Source of the DNA: Taeniopygia guttata
Taxonomy: Eukaryota > Chordata > Aves > Passeriformes > Estrildidae
DNA: 64,000 bases
Reading direction: 5' to 3'
Assembly (NCBI RefSeq): GCF_048771995.1
Contig: NC_133032.1
Span: 28,979,501 to 29,043,500, forward strand
Below the pieces are notes generated by a model that saw only the letters and a list, made by a program, of their open reading frames with translations, had not been told where the DNA came from and searched no databases. Shown one piece after another: positions 23,208 to 32,560 of this stretch. A program made the translations under genes and the position numbers. Positions within the stretch are counted from its first letter, which is position 1. The number at the start of each line of letters is the position of its first letter.

Positions 23208-23946
23208 TCAGTGATGGCCCTAAGCTGCTTGGATATCCTGTCCTCCTTCAGTGCTCCCCTGCTACCTGTATTACAAAATACGTAGTGCAGGGAGGTAGCC
23301 ACAATAATAGAAGGGATATTTCTGAAATAAGAGCGTCAGCTCCTCCAGATTTGTATCAGAGTTCGTGATTTGCACTGTTAGGGCAGTGCTTGTGCCAAAG
23401 GTTGCTCACAGCATGCTTAGAACATACTTGGAGTCAGTGTCTGTGTTGCCAGGAGTCTAGAGTAGATCCAGGTATTCAGGGTTGTGGCTAAGTGTGTCTG
23501 GAAGGATGTGCCCATCCTGTATCTATTGCAGCATGACTGATTTTATGTCCTGTAAAGAAAATATCTTCCAGGAAAATGACAAAGAAACATATAAATCAGG
23601 CAGAAGGAAGCTCTACATGTGTTTTGTTTGAGGGAGATAAAATATGTATATTTCTTGAAGTAGTAAATGGGAAGTTGGCAAATTTGTGAGAGGGTTGTCT
23701 TGGTTTGAAAGACAGGTGGGAACCTCCCTTGGAATAGAAAGTGTGACCCCTTTCCCTCCAAGTTACTATAACTTTGAAGTCAAGGGGCTTTCAGGCAAAG
23801 ATATGGGAAAAGAAATAGCAGTTCTTTACTTGTATGTATATACATGTATAAGAAGGCGAACAGCACCCAGCAGGGCCCAGGCCCGGGCCCAGGCCCAGCC
23901 TCTCTCGGCGCTCAGGCCGTCCCCTTCGCTGCAGTTCCCAGCGCGG

Positions 23947-23960
23947 CCACCAGGGGCGCT
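23947..23960 (+). promoter_or_regulatory. CTCF-like motif 1
   Basis: ccaccaggggcgct matches the core of the CTCF consensus except that one G of the G-run is missing. It sits in the CpG-rich part of the LTR-like block. On its own it is a weak-to-moderate candidate. Confidence 0.3.
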
Positions 23961-24003
23961 GCTGGCTCCCGGCCGGGCAGCGCGGGTGCAGCCATTCCCC
24001 CCG

Positions 24004-24017
24004 CCTGCAGGGGGCGC
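24004..24017 (+). promoter_or_regulatory. CTCF-like motif 2
   Basis: cctgcagggggcgc agrees with the 14-position CTCF core at 13 places; the third base is T where A is usual. It lies 57 bases after the first motif in the same orientation. Binding is likely only if the CpGs are unmethylated. Confidence 0.45.
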
Positions 24018-24830
24018 TGTGGTGCGAGCTCAGCCCCTTGCCCTCATGGCTAACGGCGGAAGGGATGGAAAAGGCGCTTCCTTCACAAACCTGTGGGGCA
24101 GCCGGTCCCGCTGTCCCTCTGGATGGTGAAATGGGCTGGAACAGGAACAGCAGGGGCAGGCACACCCCAGAGTGGCAAATAAAACACAGCAGAAACTCTG
24201 CAGCCGTAGCAGCAGCTGTGGGATGTACTGGCAGGCACAGGATGCTGTGTTGGAGTGTAGTGAAAGAGCCCAAGGCAGCAGCAGAAGGCAGCGGGGCTGG
24301 GCAGTGGCAGAGGGGCTGGGCAGGGGCAGTGGCAGCAGGGCTCCTGCAAGCAGCCAGGAGAGGCTCCCTCAGAGTGGGGAGGTGCTCAGAGCCCCAGGTT
24401 TTCCCCTGAGGCACCCCAGTAGATGGTGAGGATCCTTTCCAGTGCAGTCGGATGTTACTGAGGTCCCAGTTCACCAGCTGCTCCTACGAGCAAAGGCTCA
24501 CCTCTGGTAAAGAAGCGGCATTATAGGGGCTCAAGTCCATGGTGGCAGTGAATTCTCCCCATGGTAGCAGCAACTTGACCTTTCTCTTCTGATCTGAGAG
24601 TGAGCGAGGAGCTGAGCTCAGCCCCTCAACCCCCAGCCAAAATCTCGCTGTGTCTTTGCCCTTCCCAAGAGGAAAACCTCCCAGCTAAGAGTAGCCAGCT
24701 GCACCCTGTCCCCTACCTTGGCCACTTATTTTGCCTCTTAAATACCAATTGTTATCATGTCTTAGGGAGCAAATAGGACAAAAGTCCCTGAGAGAAAGAA
24801 AAAGAAAATAAAAAAAACCCTAACCTCCAA

Positions 24831-27800
24831 AAAGAGTAATTAAAAAAGAAAAAAAAAAAAGAAAAGCAAACAAATCCCTGTGTGTGTGTGTGGAATGCTT
24901 AATAACCTGATTCATTCCGAAGAGCAAAGGATAGAGTGTGGTAAATAAGCTTTCATTCCATGTTGTTCTGCAAAGTTAAGCTTTCAGGCTGTAGAGAGCT
25001 GGTTGTGCTTCTGAATAAAACTCAGCAGAATATTGAAGTTAAGCATTTCTTATTACCCACATGCTATCTGTTACAGCATATAATAAATTTATGTTTAAAC
25101 TTTTAATAAAAGGCATTTTGTATTACTGCAAATTAATATAGATATAGCTTTAGTCTCCACCGGTTGCCAAAAATAGCAGAAGTGATTTATAGATAATACT
25201 TACTGTCTTTTATTTTAGATAATTTTCAATGGCGTGCTACTAGTGTTGCTTAAAACATTAGCAGTATTTTTAATGCAGTATTAAAAATTCTTCTAAATGT
25301 CCATTTCAGTACAAATGGTTGAGAACACTTTTTGTGGAATGCATTTAGGAAAAAAACAGTCCAACTGTATGCACTTAGAATGACCTTGAATACTCTTTTC
25401 TGAGCAAAAAAAGCTGAATTCACTTAGGCTTTCTTTTCCTTCACTTGTTTTGGTCCACTGTATGCTTCCAGCGTCACTCTTAGCAATAAATGGAATTAAC
25501 AATTTGTTGCAAAGTTCTAATTGATAATTACAGGTGCTTGGAAATTAGAAACACATTTCTTATTTTACCTTATTTATGATATTGATACTTCAGATGCTGG
25601 AATGTGTGTTTATTTAGATGGTTATGCTGGTATCAGGATGCCAGCACTGATCTGCATCATTACCTGTAATTATCAATAGGCACATTCAGTTGCCAAAGGC
25701 ACAGTCAGACAGGGCTTTCCACCAGCCAGCCCTGCAGACCGTGAGTCTGTTCAGAGACTGACCTTTGGCTGGGTGCTGACTTGTGAGAGTGCTGCCAGTG
25801 CTGCTTGATGTGCACTGAGCAGCTGTAATTATGGGCACTTCTGTCCTTTGATTCATCTGGACTGAGTCTTTGAGCTCTGTATTGTAAATTCAAGCTTTAT
25901 GACCCTTATAGTAAGTAAGTAATATCTGCTGAAACAATGCCTCATTCAATGCTTTGAAATCTTTTTATGAACTTGATTCTACTTTTTGTTTTTTAGCATG
26001 AATGTATTTGTACACTGCTATTTATGAGAGTAGTCCTTGACTCGAATTAATTTTTTTTAAAGATGCTGACAATGATAATATGTAATTGATGAAAAGTGTC
26101 TACTACCTCTCTGAGCCAGCAGATAAAAATGCTACTGGCTGATTTAAGGCAGATACTCCTGTTTTTTGGGTGGTGTCATGAAGTTTCTATTTTATTCCAG
26201 TGATGGGAACAGAACAACTTGGTGAATGTGCAAGCTGTACTTAAAGTAACTTGTTTACCCTTTAAATTAAGTATTTTAGGACTGAATTCTTTTACCACCT
26301 ATTACAGGCAGGAGGAGGGAATAAATACTTGGAAAAAAATATTGGGCAAAACTAATGTATTCCATACTTCAGGACATGAATCCATGTTTACTACCAGGGT
26401 CAGAAAGACTTCCTTGCAGACACTGTATTGCAGGTTTGCCATTATGGGGCTTTATTCTGAAATATCTCTGTGGTTGGCACCAGGTGATCTGCCCTTATTG
26501 CTCTGCCAAACTCATGTGAATTTAAATACAGACGTTTCAGTTACCTGGAAGGTTTGAGTTATTTTTGTTTCTAATTTGTTTTATATACAGATAGAAACTG
26601 TAAATCTTTTTTCTGAAGAGGATGGAATTTTCTTCTGCATTTTAAGTTATTGCAAGATCAGTCTCAATGACACTGCTTATTCCAGTGTGCAGTGGAATCA
26701 GTGAATTGTCTGTATCCTGGGAGGAGGAGAGAATGAATGTTTTACCTCTACTGTGTGTTTGTGTTTTCTGTAGCAGTGTTTTGTGCCTTTTTCATGCTTG
26801 CCTAAGGGAGAGGAAGGTAAGTGAAAACTGAGCTTTCATCCAGTGAGAAAGTGATCTGCAGGCACAATAAAAAAGTAGGAAAAAAGAGATGAGAGAAATG
26901 TGCTATATTTTCACTTGAAAAACTAGTTATGGAGACTTGTTTCAGCTAGAGGTTAGAGGTAGGTTCAGAGCTGACAGGTCAGTAGGAATAGAATTTACCT
27001 GTTCCAGCAGCTGTTGAACAACAGATAAAAAAGAAGTGGCTATCTCCTTATATTCACCTCTTTTCACCATGCAAGCATGACATACATTCCTTTAGGATTC
27101 TGTTCCTTTCATGCCTTTGCAGTTGGAAAATCTAGTGGATTTATCTGCCCTACTGCTCTTACCTGCAGGCAAAGGTTGATCTAGATTGAAGTGTAATCCT
27201 CCTAGATTAATAAATAAACCCTGCCCCATGTCTGTGTCACTAAGCAGATGAGTAGCTCTTTGAAGAATGTTTTGAAGCTTGTGAAAATAATTTCTAGCAG
27301 AAACTTGCATTTTAAAAGATATTAAAATATACAGATAGTAAAATGAACAAGCAAGTAAGTGTGTCTCAAGAATAAAGATACTATATCTCTAGTCACTTGT
27401 TAACATTTCCCTTTCTGTCATGGATTTACTTCATAGCTGAACTTGAAAATCCTTCACAACTGGCACTGGTGCTGGGCAATTTCCCCTTCCAGTGTAGGTC
27501 TGTCTGCATTTATCTCTTTCAATTTGTTACCTTTCAGTTTAATCACTTATTTTGTATTGAAACATGGCTCTGGGCAGAGCTTCACGTAACTACAAAACCT
27601 GCTGTATAGCTAAAACTGTGGAAAAAGAACATGTGATATTCTTCTGCTGGATTTTGTTTTGAAACGAGATGTTGCTTGTTTTCTGAGGAGTTTGGGATCA
27701 TGGGCAAGACAACTGTGGGATGAGCAGTGCATGTGAGCCTAGTGGGGCTCTGGGATAGTAGTGAGAGTTACTGGTGTGTCCATCACACGTGTGCTGTTGG

Positions 27801-28568
27801 TGTTGGTTTTAGGTTGTCCTGTTTGTTTAGGTCTTGATCCACAGTAGAACTGGAGAAGCTCTTCTGGGCTTGAAAGTGATTCCTTTTGAAATTTTCTGGG
27901 CAAATTTTTGGCTTTGTCTCTGTATCCACCAATAAATCAATCAGGGCCTGTTATATCCCCACAGGCAGTGAAGGCCTGGGGTGCCTGTAGATTGTGCTGA
28001 GGGCTGATGGGGCAGTGGCTCTTCAGGGTACTTGGGTGCCCAAGACCAGCAAAGCAGATTCCTGGCTATTGGGCAGAGGAGGCATTTTTGCCCTGTGCAT
28101 CTCTGAGCAGCAGCTGTTTCCATTTCGTAACCTGCTAATTCCGAAGCACAGCAGGACCATCCTGACTCTGCAGAGTTCCCCAGGACAAACTGCTTTTCCA
28201 TAGACTGGAGGAGTCACAAGGGCTTTTGTCTGCTGTAAAAATGAGTTTTCCCTGTCATGTTTGAGAAATACTGACACAATTTTTCTGTGCATGCCACTGA
28301 CCATGTTACTAGTACATAACCAGTCTGAAACATTCCTGAGAACTGACTACTGCAAGTAAATAAATAAATATTTTCTGGATTTGGCCTGAAGAGAGAGAAG
28401 GTAGAGCTGAGCTACAGGCTGTGAGATGCACCTGCTGAATGCCATGGCAGCAGAGAGAAGCTTGTCTCCACCTGATCTTGCGGGGAGATGATGTGATGTA
28501 GCAGATGCTCTGCAGAGAGGAGCCTGGTGGACAAGTGCTGTTGAGTCTGTGCAATTAATTGTCACAAA
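24831..28568. other. Noncoding stretch, no gene seen
   Basis: AT-rich DNA beginning with an A-rich tract (to about 24870) and a short (TG)n at about 24881. Nothing exon-like. The right part (about 28350-28566) may contain a degraded 5' LTR of the following retrovirus, because it ends in CA two bases before the primer site, but I could not match it to a second LTR. Confidence 0.45.
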
Positions 28569-28586
28569 TGGCATCTGAAAAGGGAC
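28569..28586 (+). other. Decayed primer-binding site, tRNA-Lys type
   Basis: tggcatctgaaaagggac agrees with the primer site complementary to the 3' end of tRNA-Lys3 at 14 of 18 positions. Three of the four differences are transitions, two of them as expected from CpG decay. The sequence two bases upstream ends in CA, as an LTR should. The gag start lies about 125 bases downstream, a plausible leader length for a shortened element. Confidence 0.55.
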
Positions 28587-28710
28587 TTACATAGGCAACT
28601 AGTGGCTGCACTGGTGATGATGCTCAGCTGAAACAAAGCCCAGGGGTTGAAATGAAGCCCGTGCTGCCAATTGACCTTTCTGTGGGATAGAGGGTAAGCA
28701 GCCAAGAACT

Positions 28711-29000
28711 GTGGGGAGTGATGTCTCCCAGGAGCAAAAGGACATCCCAAAGACAATGCAACTGATTTTGAGAAAACATATCAGGAAAATTGGATCTACA
28801 GATTTGAACAGACTCTTGTTATGGGCTAAAGACTGTGATCTGACTCTAAATAGCACCAATGTTTTTGACCCTCAGACATGGGATGCTTCAGTTGTGGTAC
28901 CAAGTTATGTGGGGTGACAGAGCGCTGGCAGAACTTTTGTGTCCATGGTGGGCAGTGTTTGAGGCGCTCATGGTGCACGTGGCGCCTGGAGACCGGAATA
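28711..29000 (+). pseudogene. gag relic, matrix N-terminus
   Basis: The frame from 28711 to 28917 begins at GTG followed by GSDVSQEQ. A glycine at position 2 and the following serine suit a myristoylated matrix protein whose ATG has mutated to GTG. It continues with a helical segment and an LLLWAKDC / FDPQTWDAS motif typical of Gag matrix. After about 28890 the homology moves to another frame, where RALAELLCPWWAVFEALM (about 28920-28973) continues the matrix-like helix. So there is at least one frameshift. No capsid or zinc-finger region follows. Confidence 0.65.
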
Positions 29001-29089
29001 AGAAGGACGCTTGTGTCGCCTGGACAGTCGCACCAGCCCTTCTGCACCACCATTGGGTGAAACACAACATTCTAATCATAAGCTTGTCG

Positions 29090-29494
29090 GGGCTGTGGAA
29101 GGAGAACTGGAGAATGGCCCCTTTGCCCCCTGATTCTTTTGCTCCTGGGGGGCAGCCTGATCTTTTCCACCGCAATCCACATGGTCGATGGGCAGCGGTG
29201 AGAAAACAAGCTGCTGTGGAGGGGTATGTGGATTTATTCCATACTTTTCTGGTTGCTTACCAGCCCAATCAACCACCTAGATGGAGAGGCTTGCCTTATG
29301 GTATCATAAAAGAGCCCAGCAGCACTGGCAAAAGCAGCAGCGCATCCCTGCTCCCCACACATGGAAGGGAAAGGAAGGGAAGAAGCCTGACCAAGATGAA
29401 CTGTATCCTGCTGACTACCTGCAGTGTTCTGATAGCTTCTTGTGATGGATGCTCCTGTAATAATCCTAATTTGAAAGTTGTCCTCTCAAGCTGA
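29090..29494 (+). pseudogene. env-leader-like frame
   Basis: This is the downstream part of a frame open from 28859 to 29494. It carries PPDSFAPGGQPDLFHRNPHG, a lysine/arginine-rich stretch near 29350-29395, and then an ATG at 29396 followed by a hydrophobic run (MNCILLTTCSVLIAS) that looks like a signal peptide with cysteines after it. Together this resembles the long basic leader and signal peptide of a betaretrovirus-like envelope, but the frame stops shortly after. The assignment is from general resemblance; an unrelated retroviral accessory reading is possible. Confidence 0.4.
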
Positions 29495-29837
29495 AATTCC
29501 ATAAAACCATTAACTCATTTCTATATTGCTTGTTTTCAGTTCCTGTCTGTAGGCAGAAACATTCCCTTGTAATTTTATGTTATTTCTCAAGGATCTGTCT
29601 GTTGAATCCCTGTCTCCATTCATGGGAAAGATGGTTATGAGTTTTTGGGTGTTGTGATCTGTCTGCCTGTTCATGGGGAAAATAAGTTCTTGTGAAGTCA
29701 TGTTATCTTGTGGAGAACCTGGGCAAACTCCAGTGAGTGAAGGAGACAAATTGTGAAATGCTAGGGAATTGAAATGGCACATATATTTCACTACTTTACC
29801 CTAGCTTTTGGTTTTGCTGAAAACAGTGATGTGTAAA

Positions 29838-30209
29838 CGTAACACTTTAAGCTCTAGAGATGTGGCAAACCGATGTTACACGTTTTCCTGAATTTGGTAG
29901 ATTGAAATACGTTCATGTCATGATTGATACCTTTTCCATGTGTATTTTTGCTTCCACCCTGTCCTGGTTTCACCGTACAGGTGAAATGTGAAAGATGTTC
30001 AGGCGTTCCGCATCATTTCTTGTCCGCTTTTGCAGCCCATGGAGTACCTGTCTCCATAAAGACTGATAATGGTCCAGCCTATACATCCAAACAGATGGCT
30101 GATTTTTTTAATTTGTGGGGTTGCACTTGGTCATGGGTATTCCACGTTCCCCTACGGATCAAGCAATTGTTGAACAGGCCCATAGAACTCTCAAGTCCGT
30201 GTTGTTAAT
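29838..30209 (+). pseudogene. pol relic, integrase catalytic core
   Basis: A clear retroviral integrase core broken over several frames. The first catalytic aspartate lies in [10 protein letters not shown] with [11 protein letters not shown] behind it (about 29860-29935). The second lies in SIKTDNGPAYTSKQ in another frame (about 30050-30095). The glutamate lies in TDQAIVEQAHRTLKS in a third reading (about 30155-30200). All three acidic residues of the DDE triad survive, but a stop near 29991 and two frame changes separate them. Extra codons with no counterpart seem to be inserted around 29955-29975. The zinc-binding N-terminus and the C-terminal domain are absent. Confidence 0.9.
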
Positions 30210-30375
30210 ATAAAGTCAATTTTGAAAATAAAGTTCACATGATCTAACCATACTGATAGGTTGTGTTGCTCCCTGAAAGAAATCAAATTACCCTGGTTAT
30301 CCATCTTGCTTAGTACATTTTAAGTCGCCTGTTTTCTTTATAAATGATACTATTATAAAAACTGCTCTTACCTTG

Positions 30376-30434
30376 GAAGTCAATTTTTGGTTTTTTTTTT
30401 TTTTTTGGTTTTTTTTTTTTTTTTTTTTTTTGTG
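30376..30434. repeat. Poly(T) tract with G interruptions
   Basis: Two long T-runs separated by gg, within the retrovirus remnant. Low complexity only. Confidence 0.85.
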
Positions 30435-30479
30435 AAGTACACAAAGCATAGGGTCACAGTGAAAATGTTGCACTTCCTA

Positions 30480-30690
30480 TTAACAGTCAGAAATAGTCCT
30501 GGCACAGTCTTTTGGTGATAGTCGCAGGGACATATATGTGGTAATAAACAGCCCTTCTAGGCTTTCTGCTGTGGGCTCTGAACTTCGCTGTGCTGCCGCT
30601 GACTTGCTTGCAATAAAGCCCTTGTCTGTGTCTTTAATGAGGGACTTTCCTGAGGTAGAAATTGCCTTCCTTGGAATTAAGGGAGGAGGA
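30480..30690 (+). mobile_element. Retroviral 3' region with poly(A) signals, possibly an LTR fragment
   Basis: Two AATAAA signals lie about 70 bases apart (about 30543 and 30612). The second sits in ttgcaataaagcccttgtct, as is usual for the R/U5 part of an LTR. At about 30680 a purine-rich tract (aagggaggaggag) is followed by tg, which looks like a polypurine tract at an LTR edge. The two signals do not fit one simple element, so fragments of two copies may be joined. Boundaries are uncertain. Confidence 0.4.
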
Positions 30691-31599
30691 GTGATGTGTA
30701 TTGTGAAGAAAAGCTAAGCCAGGAAACACCTGGCAACCAGATGGCCCCTAGCATGCTGCATTGTACCCACACCTTCATTAAGGATTACTTTGGCTGTCTC
30801 TGGGTAATAGATTTAGAGGTTTGGGGTCACAAAGAATTAGAAAATTGTAGCCAGTTGCAATTAAACATGAGTTATTTTTAGAGGACAAAGAACTGAGCTG
30901 AAAGCTGAATTAGAGCTACTTGAAATGTTAGGGCTCAAATACTAGGGTGGCATTTTCTAGGTGACTGACAAAGTAGCCCATGCACTCCAGTGAGAGGCAC
31001 AAAGCCACCCAGGGTGGTGACAGGTGGTCTAGAGATGGCAGAGCTGTGAGTAATGACAGTAATGTGCAAGTGACATTAATTCTACTTCCTCAGGGCAGCT
31101 GGTGTTAGGTACTTCTCCCTGAATATTCATGTGTGCAACAGATAAAGGTTTCTTACACTATTAGTAGAATAGAACTGTGTTTGCACTGTGATTTGCATAA
31201 GCCTGGCTCAGTATCTTACACTTATGTTTTACCTACATTTAATTTTGTTTTGTGTTTCACCATCAAAGTGCCTTCAGTCCAAAAAAGGCAGGCTCAAGGT
31301 TATAAACTTTTCAGGTGAATACATAAGAATATTAGTAGGGAAATAGACATCTGGGCAGAACAGTACACAGCACCTTTTTTTGTGTTGTTGACCACTTGGC
31401 AGTACTGGGTGGTGCGTGGGGGTCAGGAATTCAGGCTGACCCTTGACTCACTTGCCCAGAAGCGAGCAAGAGGAAACTGCTCTCCCTCCTACACCCTCAA
31501 TACTCACCTGCTTACTCCAGCAGGTAAAAAGAGGCATGGCAGTACTGAGATGTGTGGGTATGTTTTGTCTGTCTCACAGCTGCTCTGGGAGACGCCTTT
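30691..31599. other. Noncoding stretch, no gene seen
   Basis: Unique-looking sequence between the retrovirus relic and the next LTR. It might include the remainder of a 3' LTR, but I see no poly(A) signal or TATA box to support that. Frames are short. Confidence 0.4.
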
Positions 31600-31947
31600 T
31601 CTTGAGGCAGCTGCTCTCTGAATAAGTGTAGGCACACGTTTTTGGTGATTGGGAGTAGGGCTGGGGCTGAGCCTCATCCCCAGTGGGTTCAGCTGTGCAG
31701 GACAGGTGAATGATATTGAAAGTAACAAGCAATGGAGTGCCCAGGGGCACTGAGCAACCACCAAAGGGAACAGAGGGCACATAGGGGCACTGCAGCAACA
31801 TGAGGGGTAGAAAAGGTTGGGCTGAAGATAATAAAGAGCAGATGCCTGAAGCCTTCTGGAGTAAGGTGTATGGGCTGATGCTTTCTGAAATTGTGTGGTG
31901 ATACTCTGTGCATCGTTGCCGTCTCAACTGTGACATGTGCTGTGACA
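31600..31947 (+). mobile_element. Solo LTR, copy A
   Basis: About 230 bases match the LTR at 41996-42398 well, including a shared block gccatggagtgcccaggggc-like (here caatggagtgcccagggg) and the gcactgagcaaccaccaaag block. A poly(A) signal AATAAA lies at 31830-31835. The position equivalent to the TATA box of the other copy is mutated (tagaaaa). It ends in gtgaca at 31947. Only one copy of the 39-bp unit amplified in the other LTR is present. The left edge is approximate. Confidence 0.7.
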
Positions 31948-32518
31948 AATAAGTGGCCCAGATCTCCTTTTTTTTTTTTTTGCTGAATCCAGGACTGATT
32001 GATACTACCTTGTAGCTCACCTCCTCCTTGCCCTGCCTTGAAAGGTTTTTAGTTACCTTGGGAGAATAACACATGCCAAAGAAACTTTGCTAGTCCAGGC
32101 GCTGTGTAAGTGTAGGTTGCCTTCCTTACAAACACTTTGGAGCATCTTCAGGAAGCCTGAATAGGTTGTTCATAACTTTCATTCTCATGATGTTGATGCA
32201 ATAATGAGAGCCTTGCTGGCTTTTATTCTGTATATTCTTTTGAGCAGCTTCTTTACAGAGAGTGTATCTCTGTCAGTTTAATGTTAAAATGTTTGTAAGC
32301 ACAACTTGAAAACACTTACAAATGGAACACAAATTTAATTACTTGTTAGCAGTAATATCAAAGCTTATTGTGAATTTAATGCAGTGAGTTCTAAAGAGCC
32401 CACCTAAAAACCTTGCTTTATGAATTGCTTCAATTTTTAAGTCCACATCTGTGGGGTTGGTTCTACAGCTGTGATCCTTGTTAAAGACAATCTAAATTTC
32501 CATTATGCAACTGAAGTG

Positions 32519-32560
<42 letters not shown>

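Larger units (their letters stand above)
23696..24830 (+). mobile_element. Probable passerine LTR (solo), CpG-rich
   Basis: The block opens with tgtcttggtttgaaagacag. That is followed by the gtgacccctttccctccaag and ggaaaagaaatagcagttc type blocks I associate with a large LTR family of songbird retroviruses. It then passes through a CpG-rich middle (about 23870-24130) and ends near 24830 in an A-rich stretch after ataccaattgttatcatgtc-like sequence. The length of about 1.1 kb suits a solo LTR, possibly with leader. I could not find clear target-site duplications. A minus-strand frame of about 227 codons here is a by-product of GC richness. The family call rests on memory of similar repeats, not on alignment. 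Confidence 0.55.
28569..30690 (+). mobile_element. Degraded endogenous retrovirus, betaretrovirus-like
   Basis: The order is: a decayed tRNA-Lys type primer site (28569-28586), a gag start (28711), an env-leader-like frame (to 29494), an integrase core (29838-30209), then a poly(T) and poly(A)-signal region ending in a purine-rich tract near 30680. Protease, reverse transcriptase, RNase H and most of env are missing. There are stops and frameshifts throughout, so no function is possible. If the env-leader call is right, gag, env, pol is not the normal order, so deletion plus rearrangement or nested copies must be assumed. Individual parts are listed below. Confidence 0.8.

Noticed and set aside
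23791..24474. 227-codon minus-strand frame
   Set aside because: Lies in the GC-rich part of a probable LTR, with overlapping frames on the other strand and no domain.
24786..24870. A-rich tract with an accctaac element, considered as telomere-like repeat
   Set aside because: The unit occurs once; it is simple A-rich sequence at the end of the LTR-like block.
31574..32074. 166-codon minus-strand frame
   Set aside because: Runs antisense through a solo LTR and a poly(T) tract; no domain.
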